Part shown: in pieces, positions 6,793 to 14,080 of the stretch
How positions within the stretch are numbered: the first letter of the stretch is position 1
How the letters are laid out: each line of letters opens with the position of its first letter
NCBI GenBank assembly: GCA_029859185.1
Contig: JAOUDR010000019.1
Coordinates: 1 to 14,147 of the forward strand
Origin: Gemmatimonadota bacterium
Lineage (GTDB): Bacteria > Gemmatimonadota > Gemmatimonadetes > Gemmatimonadales > GWC2-71-9
Direction of reading: 5' to 3'
DNA length: 14,147 bases
The notes under the pieces: generated by a model
Told to the model about the DNA's origin: nothing
Database searches by the model: none
Seen by the model: only the letters and a program-made list of their open reading frames with translations
Position numbers and translations under genes: made by a program

Positions 6793-6945
6793 CTGGAGTC
6801 GGTCCGGAACGTGATGGGAGTGTCGCTCATGCCGGCAGAGGCCGTGGCGGACCTGGCGGTGTTGCTTGCCAGCGAGCGGTTCCGGTACACGACCGGCGAC
6901 ATCCTCACGGTGGACGGCGGACTGCCGGACGCCTTCCCGCGGTGA
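6793..6945 (+). pseudogene. 3' remnant of a short-chain dehydrogenase (possibly rhamnulose-phosphate aldolase/SDR fusion)
   Basis: The frame ending at the TGA at 6943-6945 encodes VMGVSLMPAEAVADLAVLL, then ASERFRYTTGDILTVDGGLP and a DAFPR end. TTGxxxxVDGG is the hallmark C-terminal motif of classical SDR enzymes, and an AFPR-type terminus is typical of bifunctional rhamnulose-1-phosphate aldolase/dehydrogenases. Only about 50 codons survive. The frame is closed by a TGA at 6763-6765, and no Rossmann GxxxGxG or YxxxK is found upstream. With no start or catalytic core it is read as a gene tail left by deletion. The breakpoint is approximate. Confidence 0.7.
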
Positions 6946-7037
6946 GCGCCACCCGATCCATCCCGATTGCGACCCGCGGTCTCGCGGGCTAGCCTTTCAT
7001 CCTCTCATCTATCGTGTTTCCCAACCGGAGCTGACGC

Positions 7038-8582
7038 ATGCGTATCCGCCTGTTCTCGCTGGTCCTGATTCTCGGTTCGTGCCTCGTCGCGGCGATCCCT
7101 GCCGCCGCGCAGCAAGTCACCCCGCCTGCCCCGCGGCCCGCGGCCATGAAGGCGGGTGCCGAAGCCGATCTGCTGCCCGACGAGCCGGTGGTCACCCAGC
7201 ACACGGCGCGCATCAACGGCCAGTCGGTGAGCTACACGGCGGAGGCCGGCTGGCTCCCGATTCGCGATGACGGCAAGACCGTGGCGAAGATGTTCTACAT
7301 CGCCTACACGCGGAACGGCGTGCAGGACCTGGCGGCGCGTCCCTTGGTCTTTTCCTTCAATGGGGGCCCGGGCACGGCGTCGGTCTGGATGCACATGGGA
7401 TACACGGGCCCACGTCGCGTCGTCTATGACGACGAAGGCTTCGCCCCCATGCCGCCCGGGCAACTCGAGGACAACCCGCACTCGATCCTCGACGCGGCCG
7501 ACATCGTGTACATCGATCCGGTACCAACGGGCTTCAGCAGGATGATCGAAGGGGAGGACCTGCACAAGTACCACGGCACGATCCCCGACGTGGAATCGGT
7601 CGCCGAGTTGATCCGACTCTGGGTGGTGCGGAAGGACCGCTGGATGTCGCCCAAGTTCGTGATCGGCGAGAGCTACGGCACGACGCGCGCTTCGGCATTG
7701 GCCGGATACCTCGTGGATCGGCACCAGCTCTACTTGAATGGTGTGATCCTCGTCTCGATGACCGACCTGGGGATCGAGCAGGGGCCGGACGTGGCGTATG
7801 CCACGTCGTTGCCACAGATGACGGCCACCGCGTGGTATCACCGGCAGCTGCCGGCGGATCTCCAGGGACGACCGCTGCGCGAGGTCCTGGATGAATCCGA
7901 GGCCTTTGCCCTCGGCGACTATCTCGCGGCGCTGGTGCAGGGTGACCGGCTCGACGACGCCCGACGTACCACAATCGCGCAACAGGTGGCGCGGTACACC
8001 GGCCTTACGGTCGACTACGTACAGTCCGCCAACCTGCGGATCACCACGCGACGCTTCTGGAAGGAGCTGTTGCGCGACCAGCGGCTGACCGTGGGGCGGC
8101 TCGATAGCCGGTACCTCGGCATCGACCAGGAATCCGCCGGCGAGAATCCCGAGTACGACCCCGCGATTGCCGATTGGAACGGCCCGTTTGCCAATGCGGT
8201 GAACCGCTACCTGCGTGAGGAGCTCCAGTACAATCCGGACCTGCAGTACAACATCTGGGGCAACGTGCGGCCGTGGGACCGGACCTCGCCGACCCCACCG
8301 GGCGAGATGTTGCGGGAAGCGATGCGGGAGAACCCCTACCTCAAGGTCATGATCCAGACGGGCTACTTCGATGCGGCAACCGACTACTTCGGCGCGCAGT
8401 ACACGATCTCCCACATCCAGCCGGGCGGGGAGTTCCGGGATCGGTTCCGGTTCCGGTTCTACGAGAGTGGGCATATGATGTACCTGCGAAAGCCCGACCT
8501 CGCGAACGCCAACAACGATCTGCGGGACTTCCTTCGGTGGAGTCTCGAGGGAGTGCAGGACTACCCGCGGAGGGCCCGATAG
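7038..8582 (+). CDS. exported S10-family serine carboxypeptidase
   Basis: 514 residues; start ATG at 7038 with CCGGAG eight bases upstream. Signal peptide at 1-25 (LFSLVLILGSCLVAAI, then PAAAQ); an LGSC at 12-15 makes a lipoprotein just possible, but the hydrophobic core continues past it. Catalytic parts of the carboxypeptidase Y/peptidase S10 fold: oxyanion motif FNGGPG at 107-112, nucleophile Ser212 in GESYG, Asp445 in GYFDAATD, and His479 in ESGHMMY. Length and order match bacterial secreted members. It would remove C-terminal residues from peptides outside the cytoplasm, complementing the nearby M14 enzyme, which is transcribed from the other strand. No partner gene is fused or overlapping. 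Confidence 0.93.
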   Translation: MRIRLFSLVLILGSCLVAAIPAAAQQVTPPAPRPAAMKAGAEADLLPDEPVVTQHTARINGQSVSYTAEAGWLPIRDDGKTVAKMFYIAYTRNGVQDLAARPLVFSFNGGPGTASVWMHMGYTGPRRVVYDDEGFAPMPPGQLEDNPHSILDAADIVYIDPVPTGFSRMIEGEDLHKYHGTIPDVESVAELIRLWVVRKDRWMSPKFVIGESYGTTRASALAGYLVDRHQLYLNGVILVSMTDLGIEQGPDVAYATSLPQMTATAWYHRQLPADLQGRPLREVLDESEAFALGDYLAALVQGDRLDDARRTTIAQQVARYTGLTVDYVQSANLRITTRRFWKELLRDQRLTVGRLDSRYLGIDQESAGENPEYDPAIADWNGPFANAVNRYLREELQYNPDLQYNIWGNVRPWDRTSPTPPGEMLREAMRENPYLKVMIQTGYFDAATDYFGAQYTISHIQPGGEFRDRFRFRFYESGHMMYLRKPDLANANNDLRDFLRWSLEGVQDYPRRAR

Positions 8583-8597
8583 CCGCCACTCAGCTCT

Positions 8598-8682
8598 ACC
8601 GCTCGAAGCGGCGCGGGTGGCTCGTCAGTTCACTGACAGCGCCGAGCCGCGAGTCTTACTCGCGCCGCGCCGGGATCGGCGC
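8598..8682 (+). promoter_or_regulatory. structured leader of the kinase gene (repeat copy 1)
   Basis: Three inverted repeats stand in a row: GTCAGT-TC-ACTGAC (8624-8637), CGCGAGT-CTT-ACTCGCG (8648-8664) and GCGCCG-GGAT-CGGCGC (8667-8682). The first is operator-like; the second and third would be RNA hairpins. 8598-8666 is also one of two diverged copies of a repeat whose other copy (10374-10437) lies beyond the kinase stop. Over the ungapped 44-bp core 8623-8666 the copies agree at 36 positions. Confidence 0.5.
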
Positions 8683-8712
8683 CATGGTGTCCGGTGTCCG
8701 AGGTGACAGGAA

Positions 8713-10329
8713 GTGACCGCGTCCGTCGTCCCGCCGGATCTCGCCGCCGCCGTCGCCGACCGGTACGACGTCCAGCGGGTGCTCGGCCGCGGCGGGATGG
8801 CCACGGTGTATCTCGCCTGGGATCGGAAGCACGCCCGCGAGGTCGCCATCAAGGTCCTCCGGCCCGACCTCGCGGCTTCGATCGGCTCCGAGCGGTTCCT
8901 CAAGGAAATCCAGATCGCCGCCCGGCTGAACCACCCGCACGTGCTCGCGCTCCACGATTCGGGCGAGGCGGGGACGTTTCTCTACTACGTGATGCCGTTT
9001 ATCGAAGGTGGCTCGCTGCGCCAACGCATCGAGGTCGCCGGCCGGATGGAGCCGGCGGAGGCGCTGAGTATTGCCGCGCCCGTGGCGGACGCGCTCTCAT
9101 ATGCGCACGCGATGGGGGTCTTTCACCGCGACATCAAGCCCGAGAACATTCTCTTCTCCCACGGGCATCCCGTGGTGGGTGACTTCGGCATCGCGAAAGC
9201 CATCAGCACGGCGGGCGGCGCCAATCTCACGCGCACGGGCTTCCCGCTCGGAACGCCGGGGTACATGAGCCCGGAGCAGGCTGCCGGGCTCACGGACCTC
9301 GACGAGCGGAGCGACGTCTACAGCCTGGCGGCGGTGGTCTACGAGATGATCGTCGGCGAGATCCCGGGGGGGTGGCCCACGGAGGAGGCGGTGCGGATCG
9401 GGCGCCTGCTCGACGCCGCCCCGGACCACCGCGCCCGGCTGGCGCAGGCCGGGCCGACCATCGAGGGAGCGCTCGTCCGGGGACTCGCGATCCGTCACAG
9501 TCACCGCACTCCCACACCCGCCGCGCTGATGGACGAGCTTCGTGGGGTCGTGACGCCGCGACGCCAATACGCCGAGTCGGACGTGCAGGAGATCGTGCGC
9601 CGCGCCGCGGAGCTCGAAGCCTCGAACCCCACGGCCAGCGGGGCCATGACGATCGGTGGTGTCGAGGCGATCGCTGCCGAGGTGGGCATCCCGGTCGAGT
9701 TGGTACGATCAGTGGCTCGGTCACTGGATGCGCGCGCGCCGACGCCCGCAGCGCCGGTCGCGTCACCGCCAAAGGCCAACCCGTTCCTGGGAGCGCCCAC
9801 GCGCCTCGTCTTCGAGCGGGTGGTACACGGCGAGGTCGCGGACGCGGACTTCCCCCTGCTCGTCGACGAGATCCGACGCGCACTCCGGAACGTGGGGCAG
9901 GTGAGCCAGCTCGGGCGATCGTTCGCGTGGACCATGACCCGGACGGGCTCGAGCAACCGCGCGGTCGAGGTCGTCGTCACCGTGCGCGGCGGCGTGACAC
10001 GGATCGCGGTCCAGGAATCGCTGGGGAACCTCATCGGTGGGATCTTCGGCGGCATCGGTGGGGGGATGGGTGGTGGGGGGCTGGGTCCGATGCTCGGGAT
10101 TCTGATCGACGGGGCGGGGTTCGCGGGCTCGGTGGCGGCGGTGGTGATCCCACTGTGGCTCATGGCGACGTTCGCGACGGCCCGGACGGCCTACTACTAC
10201 GCAGTCCGCCGGCGCTCGCGCGTGCTCGAAGCGCTTGCAGACCAACTCGCGGACCTGGCCCGGGAATTGGTGCGGTCGGGTGAGTCCGCCTTACCCGGCG
10301 CTGGGCGGCCAGCGCTCCCACGGGGCTGA
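8713..10329 (+). CDS. Ser/Thr protein kinase with membrane-linked C-terminal domain
   Basis: 538 residues; GTG start with GAGGTGA six bases upstream. Residues 18-280 form a complete Hanks-type kinase: Gly loop GRGGMATVY at 25-33, VAIK Lys47, helix C Glu65 (ERFLKEIQ), HRDIKPEN with Asp140, DFG Asp157, activation-segment end YMSPEQA at 184-190 and DVYS at 201-204, so it should be active. Residues 287-338 form a small helical module (SDVQEIVRRAAELEAS, then AIAAEVGIPVELV) resembling a repeated unit seen in other multidomain proteins of related phyla. Residues 360-430 look like a soluble alpha/beta piece. Residues 441-457 are very Gly-rich and 458-490 hydrophobic, then an Arg-rich stretch and an amphipathic helix at 500-521. 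No PASTA, TPR or other usual extracellular sensor is present, so the signal is unknown. The gene stands alone between two copies of an intergenic repeat. Confidence 0.9.
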   Translation: MTASVVPPDLAAAVADRYDVQRVLGRGGMATVYLAWDRKHAREVAIKVLRPDLAASIGSERFLKEIQIAARLNHPHVLALHDSGEAGTFLYYVMPFIEGGSLRQRIEVAGRMEPAEALSIAAPVADALSYAHAMGVFHRDIKPENILFSHGHPVVGDFGIAKAISTAGGANLTRTGFPLGTPGYMSPEQAAGLTDLDERSDVYSLAAVVYEMIVGEIPGGWPTEEAVRIGRLLDAAPDHRARLAQAGPTIEGALVRGLAIRHSHRTPTPAALMDELRGVVTPRRQYAESDVQEIVRRAAELEASNPTASGAMTIGGVEAIAAEVGIPVELVRSVARSLDARAPTPAAPVASPPKANPFLGAPTRLVFERVVHGEVADADFPLLVDEIRRALRNVGQVSQLGRSFAWTMTRTGSSNRAVEVVVTVRGGVTRIAVQESLGNLIGGIFGGIGGGMGGGGLGPMLGILIDGAGFAGSVAAVVIPLWLMATFATARTAYYYAVRRRSRVLEALADQLADLARELVRSGESALPGAGRPALPRG

Positions 10330-10373
10330 CGTCCGGCGGAGTCCGGCCGGCCGGGGTGCGCGATCCAAAACTG

Positions 10374-10437
10374 ACCGATCAAACGGCGAGGGTCGTCAGT
10401 TTACCGACTGAGCCGGGCCGCGCGGCTCACTCGCGCC
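10374..10437. repeat. second copy of the kinase-flanking repeat
   Basis: Direct-orientation copy of 8598-8666, 45 bp past the kinase stop. It contains a 7-bp-arm hairpin TGAGCCG/CGGCTCA (10409-10429, loop 7). AAACTGAC (10368-10375), just outside and overlapping its edge, pairs with GTCAGTTT (10395-10402). The position between convergent genes fits a terminator role, but there is no T-run; the paired GTCAGT-type half-sites also fit a TetR-like operator. The role is undecided. The rest of 10330-10496 shows nothing else. Confidence 0.5.
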
Positions 10438-10496
10438 TCCACAAACCCGCGCCGAGCCGATCGCTCACGCCCTCGCAACCGCACATCGGTACGTGC

Positions 10497-10931
10497 TCAG
10501 GTCCGCCGCCCGCCCCGCTTCCGTGTCGGAATGGCGTCGGCCACCACGTCCGCCACGGTGGTCGAGCCAAAGAAGTGGGTGATTTGCTCGGCGGTGGCCT
10601 TCCAGCGGTCGTGCATCGGGCAGGGATGGGCATCGCTGCACTCCTGCCGGCCAAGGATGCAGCGTCGCCGTTCCGTGATCCCATCAAACCGTCCCACGAC
10701 GGTGAGCAGGCTGAGTCGGTCGGCGGGGACCGCGAGCTGGAAGCCGCCGCCCTTGCCCCGTGTGGAGCGGAGCACGCCCGCGCGGACGAGTTCGTGCAGC
10801 ACCTTGCGGAGGTAGTTCTCCGGCACGTCGGTGGCGGCGGCGAGGTCCGTTGCCTGGACCGGCCCGTCGGTCGCGTGCCGGGCAACTTGCATCACGGCGC
10901 GCAGTGCGTATTCCGCAGTTTGGGAGAGAAT
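10497..10931 (-). CDS. Rrf2-family iron-sulfur transcriptional regulator (apparent ATT start)
   Basis: 144 residues if translation starts at ATT 10931. Rrf2 winged-helix pattern: LSQTAEYALRAVMQVARH at the N-terminus, VPENYLRKVLHELVRAGVL for the recognition region, and STRGKGGGF for the wing. Three cysteines and a histidine sit in CILGRQECSDAHPCPMH, falling at about Cys91, Cys98, Cys104 and His107 with this start; these nearly match the E. coli IscR ligand positions (92, 98, 104, 107), so an Fe-S cluster sensing NO, O2 or iron-sulfur status is likely. The first ATG/GTG codons (10892 and 10895) would delete the conserved first helix, and no ATG, GTG or TTG exists in frame between them and the upstream TGA. 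GGAG at 10941-10938 is six bases before the ATT. It diverges from the porin/Rieske/cytochrome b genes and probably controls them and itself. Confidence 0.85.
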   Translation of the reverse strand: MLSQTAEYALRAVMQVARHATDGPVQATDLAAATDVPENYLRKVLHELVRAGVLRSTRGKGGGFQLAVPADRLSLLTVVGRFDGITERRRCILGRQECSDAHPCPMHDRWKATAEQITHFFGSTTVADVVADAIPTRKRGGRRT

Positions 10932-10971
10932 GATATGCTCCGATCGGGGCTTGTCTCCAAAGTAGCGTCCG

Positions 10972-10980
10972 ATTATAACA
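10972..10980 (-). promoter_or_regulatory. extended -10 promoter of the Rrf2 gene
   Basis: On the minus strand the bases read TGTTATAAT: a perfect TATAAT (10977-10972) with the TGn extension. No good -35 is present at 16-18 bp, as is usual for extended -10 promoters. Transcription would begin near 10965, giving a leader of about 34 nt before the ATT codon at 10931. Confidence 0.55.
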
Positions 10981-11008
10981 TGACAAGCTCATCGTATTGT
11001 CTTGTAAT
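10980..11008 (+). promoter_or_regulatory. sigma70-like promoter of the porin/Rieske/cytochrome b genes
   Basis: ATGACA (10980-10985; five of six to TTGACA), a 17-bp spacer, and TGTAAT (11003-11008; five of six to TATAAT). It lies in a rare AT-rich patch 27 bp before the porin start. Its -35 box touches the opposing Rrf2 promoter at 10980, so a protein bound here would affect both directions. Confidence 0.6.
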
Positions 11009-11034
11009 TCCGACTGCGGCAGTAGGAGGTCGTG

Positions 11035-12267
11035 ATGCAGGCTCGGAAGGTCATGTGGAGTGCCACACCGCTGCTCCTCGGGATGCTGCTCGGACCGCCG
11101 ATACCGACGCTCGCCGCCCAGGAGCTCCCCACGGTCAAGTTCTCGGGCGAGCTCCGCCTTCGCGGTGAGTGGGACGGCCGCACTGTCGGCGCCAGCGACG
11201 ACGCCGCAACGCTCTCCCGGATCCGCCTCGGCGCGCGCGTGGCACTGAACGGCTGGCTGGGTGCCTTTGCCCAGCTCCAGGATGCGCGAGCGTGGGGCAC
11301 CGAGACGAACACGCTGACGGATGCCAGCGCCGACCGACTCGACCTCCATCAGGGCTACGCGGAGATCGGGACGGTCGATCGGGTCCTCGGTCGTCTGGGC
11401 CGGCAGGAAATCGCCCTCGGCGACGAGCGGCTGGTCGGTGCGGTCGGATGGGCCAACACCGGCCAGGCGTTCGATGGGGCCCGCATGCTCGGACGGGCCG
11501 GGGGCGTCGACTGGAACGTCTTCTGGATGAACGTCGCCGAGCGCGACTCGCTGCTGGCGACCGGCCCGAACCCACAGCTCAATCAGGGGGTCGGCGATGA
11601 CGGGTGGCTGATTGGCGGGTTCGCGTCGCGGAAGTTCAGCGGTGCCACGGCCGAGTTCACCGTGCTGGTCGTCCGGAAGGCCGTGACCGAAGAGTCGTAC
11701 ACCACGAACTTCCGCCTCCACGGCGCCGCCGGCGCGTTTCTTTATGAGGGGGCCGGCGCCTATCAGTTCGGCCCCAGCCGCTCCGCCTACTTCGCGAGCG
11801 GGAAGGTCGGCCTCGGCGTAGGGCAGGGCTCGCTCGCGGCCCAGGTGGACTACCTGTCCGGTGACGACGATCCCACCGCCGGCGACGTGAAGGCGTTCAA
11901 TACGCTGTACGCCACGAACCACAAGTTCTACGGCTACATGGACTACTTCCTCAACCTTCCGGGCCAGCTCGATCAGGCGGGCCTCATGGATGCCATGCTC
12001 CGCGGCAGCCTCACCCTGTCGTCGAAGACACGGGTACGGGCGGACCTGCACCATTTCCGCCTTGCCCGCGAGCGGGCGAATGCGCGGGGGTTGGGGACCG
12101 AGATCGACCTGGTCGGCAATTGGACGATGGCGCAGTACGCCGGTCTCGAGATCGGTGGGGGCCTGTACCTGCCCGCCGATCTCGTGACCACGCTCCTGCC
12201 GGCCTTTGCCGACGGGTCCGATGCCACCTACTGGGGCTACGCGCAGCTGACGCTGCGGTGGCCGTGA
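11035..12267 (+). CDS. outer-membrane beta-barrel porin, alginate-export family type
   Basis: 410 residues; ATG at 11035 behind AGGAGG. Signal peptide at about 1-28 (PLLLGMLLG, then TLAAQ). The mature protein alternates polar and hydrophobic residues with many short Gly/Asp/Asn turns. It carries the start typical of alginate-export-type barrels (KFSGELRLRGEWDGR, LSRIRLGARVALNGWLGAFA), the conserved LHQGYAEI, GRLGRQEIALGDERLVG and GQAFDGARM segments, and ends in a membrane strand YAQLTLRWP. Family members form 18-strand barrels or general solute channels; the substrate cannot be told, and alginate itself is not implied. It is first in a plus-strand set and 57 bp ahead of the Rieske gene, which suggests that it serves the same physiology, for instance letting an electron acceptor or donor through the outer membrane. 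Confidence 0.85.
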   Translation: MQARKVMWSATPLLLGMLLGPPIPTLAAQELPTVKFSGELRLRGEWDGRTVGASDDAATLSRIRLGARVALNGWLGAFAQLQDARAWGTETNTLTDASADRLDLHQGYAEIGTVDRVLGRLGRQEIALGDERLVGAVGWANTGQAFDGARMLGRAGGVDWNVFWMNVAERDSLLATGPNPQLNQGVGDDGWLIGGFASRKFSGATAEFTVLVVRKAVTEESYTTNFRLHGAAGAFLYEGAGAYQFGPSRSAYFASGKVGLGVGQGSLAAQVDYLSGDDDPTAGDVKAFNTLYATNHKFYGYMDYFLNLPGQLDQAGLMDAMLRGSLTLSSKTRVRADLHHFRLARERANARGLGTEIDLVGNWTMAQYAGLEIGGGLYLPADLVTTLLPAFADGSDATYWGYAQLTLRWP

Positions 12268-12324
12268 GCCCGCGCGTCGACGCGCCGAACCCACGATGAC
12301 CGGACGACTGCGAGGACGTACGCG

Positions 12325-12957
12325 ATGAATGACGAGAGCCGACCCGATGCGGCGCCGAGCCCGGACGATGGCGACCGTCGTGGCTTCCTCAAGCAGGCGT
12401 CCCGCGCCGCCATGGCCGCGGGACTGCTGGGGGGATATGGGGGATTCGCCGCGGTCGCCGGACGGTACCTGTACCCGGCCCGCACGGGTGAGGTGATGTG
12501 GCAGTTCGTGAGTGAAGTGGATGGCATCAAGGTGGGCGAAGCCCTGCGCTACCGCGGGCCCTCGGGCGAGACGATCAACATCGCCCGTCAGGCCCGGAAC
12601 GGCGATGCGAGTGACTTCATTGCCTTGTCCAGCACCTGCCCACACCTCGGATGCCAGGTGCGGTGGGAAGGGCAGAACGACCGGTTCTTCTGTCCCTGTC
12701 ACAACGGGGTGTTCGACCCCACCGGCAAGGCGATCGGCGGCCCGCCCGGGGAGGCAGGCCAGTCCCTGCCGCGGTACGACCTCCGGGTGGAGAACGGGAG
12801 CCTGCACATCGCGGTCCCGCCACCGCGGCTCACCCTGATGCAACCGGACCACGCGGGTGTGGTGGCGGCGAACGACGGTCCGGAAGGTCCGGGTCACGAC
12901 CCGTGCCTCGCGCCGGTCGCGCGTCCACGGACGGAGCGTCGCGATGTGGAGGTCTGA
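12325..12957 (+). CDS. Rieske iron-sulfur subunit of a bc-type quinol oxidase complex
   Basis: 210 residues. Tat-type anchor: DRRGFLKQAS at about 17-26, then a hydrophobic AAMAAGLLGGYGGFAAVAG segment expected to stay as a transmembrane helix. Cluster-binding boxes: CPHLGC (Cys105, His107, disulfide Cys110) and CPCHNG (Cys123, disulfide Cys125, His126), the full high-potential Rieske set, with box I Pro in place of the common Thr. Beyond the domain is a 45-residue Pro/Arg-rich tail (from PPPRLT on) not needed for the fold. It takes one electron from quinol at the Qo site and passes it to a c-type cytochrome on the periplasmic side. The start has GAGGACG eight bases upstream. It is 33 bp ahead of cytochrome b; PetA/QcrA-type naming would apply. 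Confidence 0.93.
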   Translation: MNDESRPDAAPSPDDGDRRGFLKQASRAAMAAGLLGGYGGFAAVAGRYLYPARTGEVMWQFVSEVDGIKVGEALRYRGPSGETINIARQARNGDASDFIALSSTCPHLGCQVRWEGQNDRFFCPCHNGVFDPTGKAIGGPPGEAGQSLPRYDLRVENGSLHIAVPPPRLTLMQPDHAGVVAANDGPEGPGHDPCLAPVARPRTERRDVEV

Positions 12958-12990
12958 TTTCCGGGCAACCGTGCGCCGGAGCGCCTGGTC

Positions 12991-14040
12991 ATGAGCGCCG
13001 TGGGCCGCTGGTTCGGTGACCGTCTTCCGATATCGGGCGGGCAACTCCGTGAGCTGACCAACGAGCCGGTTCCGTACCACCTGAAGCGGTGGTGGTTCGC
13101 GTTGGGTGGCACTCCGGCCTACCTGTTCATCGTCCAGATCTTCACCGGCATCCTGCTCGCCTTCTACTACGAAGCTTCCCCAGCCACGGCCTACCAGTCG
13201 GTCGAGTACATCACGCGCGACGTCGCCTTCGGGTGGTACATCCGGAGCGTGCACAAATGGGCCGCGACGCTCATGATCGTCGCGGTCATTCTGCACCAGA
13301 TCCGCGTGTTCTTCACCGGGGCGTACCGCCGACCGCGGGAGATCAACTGGATCGTGGGCATGTGTCTGCTGTTCTGCACGCTCATGACCGGGTTCACGGG
13401 CTACAGCCTGGTCTACGAGCAACTCAGCTTCTGGGGCGCCACGGTCGGGGCCAACATCACGGACACGGTGCCGCTCATCGGTGGGTTCCTCAAGCGGATG
13501 ATGCTCGCGGGCGACGGGTACAACCGGGCGACGCTCTCGCGGTTCTTCATCCTGCACGCCGCCATTCTCCCGGTCACGATCGTGCTGCTGGTGGCCGTAC
13601 ACATCACGATCATCCGTCTCCAGGGCGTGACCGAGTTTCGGTTCAAGGACGAAGAGACGGGTGTCGCGAAGACGTTCAACTTCTTCCCCGACCACCTCTA
13701 CACCGAGGTGATGATCGGCCTCGTGCTGATGATCCTGCTCAGCGCGCTGGCCACGATCCTCCCGGCCACGCTCGGCCCGCCGGCCAACCCGCTGCAGACC
13801 CCGGAGATCATCAAGCCGGAATGGTTCTTCTACGTGGCGTTCCGGTGGCTCAAGCTGTTCAGCGGCACCGCGGCGGTTCTGAGCATGGGGTTCATCGTCT
13901 TCGTGATGTTCACCTGGCCGTTCACGGACAGTTGGATTCGCAAGCACACGCGGTTTCAGGAAGCGAGCGTCTGGGTCGGCATTGCCGGCGCGCTCTCGAT
14001 CATTGCGCTGACCGTCTGGGAGGCGATCGTCCGCCACTGA
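12991..14040 (+). CDS. cytochrome b, fused b6 plus subunit IV type
   Basis: 349 residues and about seven membrane helices. Heme ligands: His88 and His102 (13 residues between) in helix B, and His189 and His204 (14 between) in helix D; the 14 spacing is the b6-type signature. The C-terminal third aligns with subunit IV (LPATLGPPANP, TPEIIKPEWFF), so the two chains of a b6f complex are one polypeptide here. The Qo motif reads PEWF instead of PEWY. Where chloroplast b6 has Cys35 (FYCLGG) for covalent heme ci, this protein has Ala37 (WWFALGG), so that heme should be absent or non-covalent. The GGAG in front of the ATG supports the start. With the Rieske gene upstream and a membrane-anchored protein downstream, this is the core of a menaquinol- or ubiquinol-cytochrome c reductase. 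No other domain is fused. Confidence 0.93.
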   Translation: MSAVGRWFGDRLPISGGQLRELTNEPVPYHLKRWWFALGGTPAYLFIVQIFTGILLAFYYEASPATAYQSVEYITRDVAFGWYIRSVHKWAATLMIVAVILHQIRVFFTGAYRRPREINWIVGMCLLFCTLMTGFTGYSLVYEQLSFWGATVGANITDTVPLIGGFLKRMMLAGDGYNRATLSRFFILHAAILPVTIVLLVAVHITIIRLQGVTEFRFKDEETGVAKTFNFFPDHLYTEVMIGLVLMILLSALATILPATLGPPANPLQTPEIIKPEWFFYVAFRWLKLFSGTAAVLSMGFIVFVMFTWPFTDSWIRKHTRFQEASVWVGIAGALSIIALTVWEAIVRH

Positions 14041-14080
14041 CCGGCGGATGCGGCGCACGCGACTTGGATAGAGGCACGAC

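Noticed and set aside
10409..10429. Classic intrinsic terminator after the kinase
   Set aside because: The 7-bp GC stem is real but no T-run follows on either strand, so only a weak terminator role can be proposed.
8598..10437. Insertion sequence or transposon ends around the kinase
   Set aside because: The flanking copies are direct, diverged and internally palindromic; there is no transposase and no visible target-site duplication.
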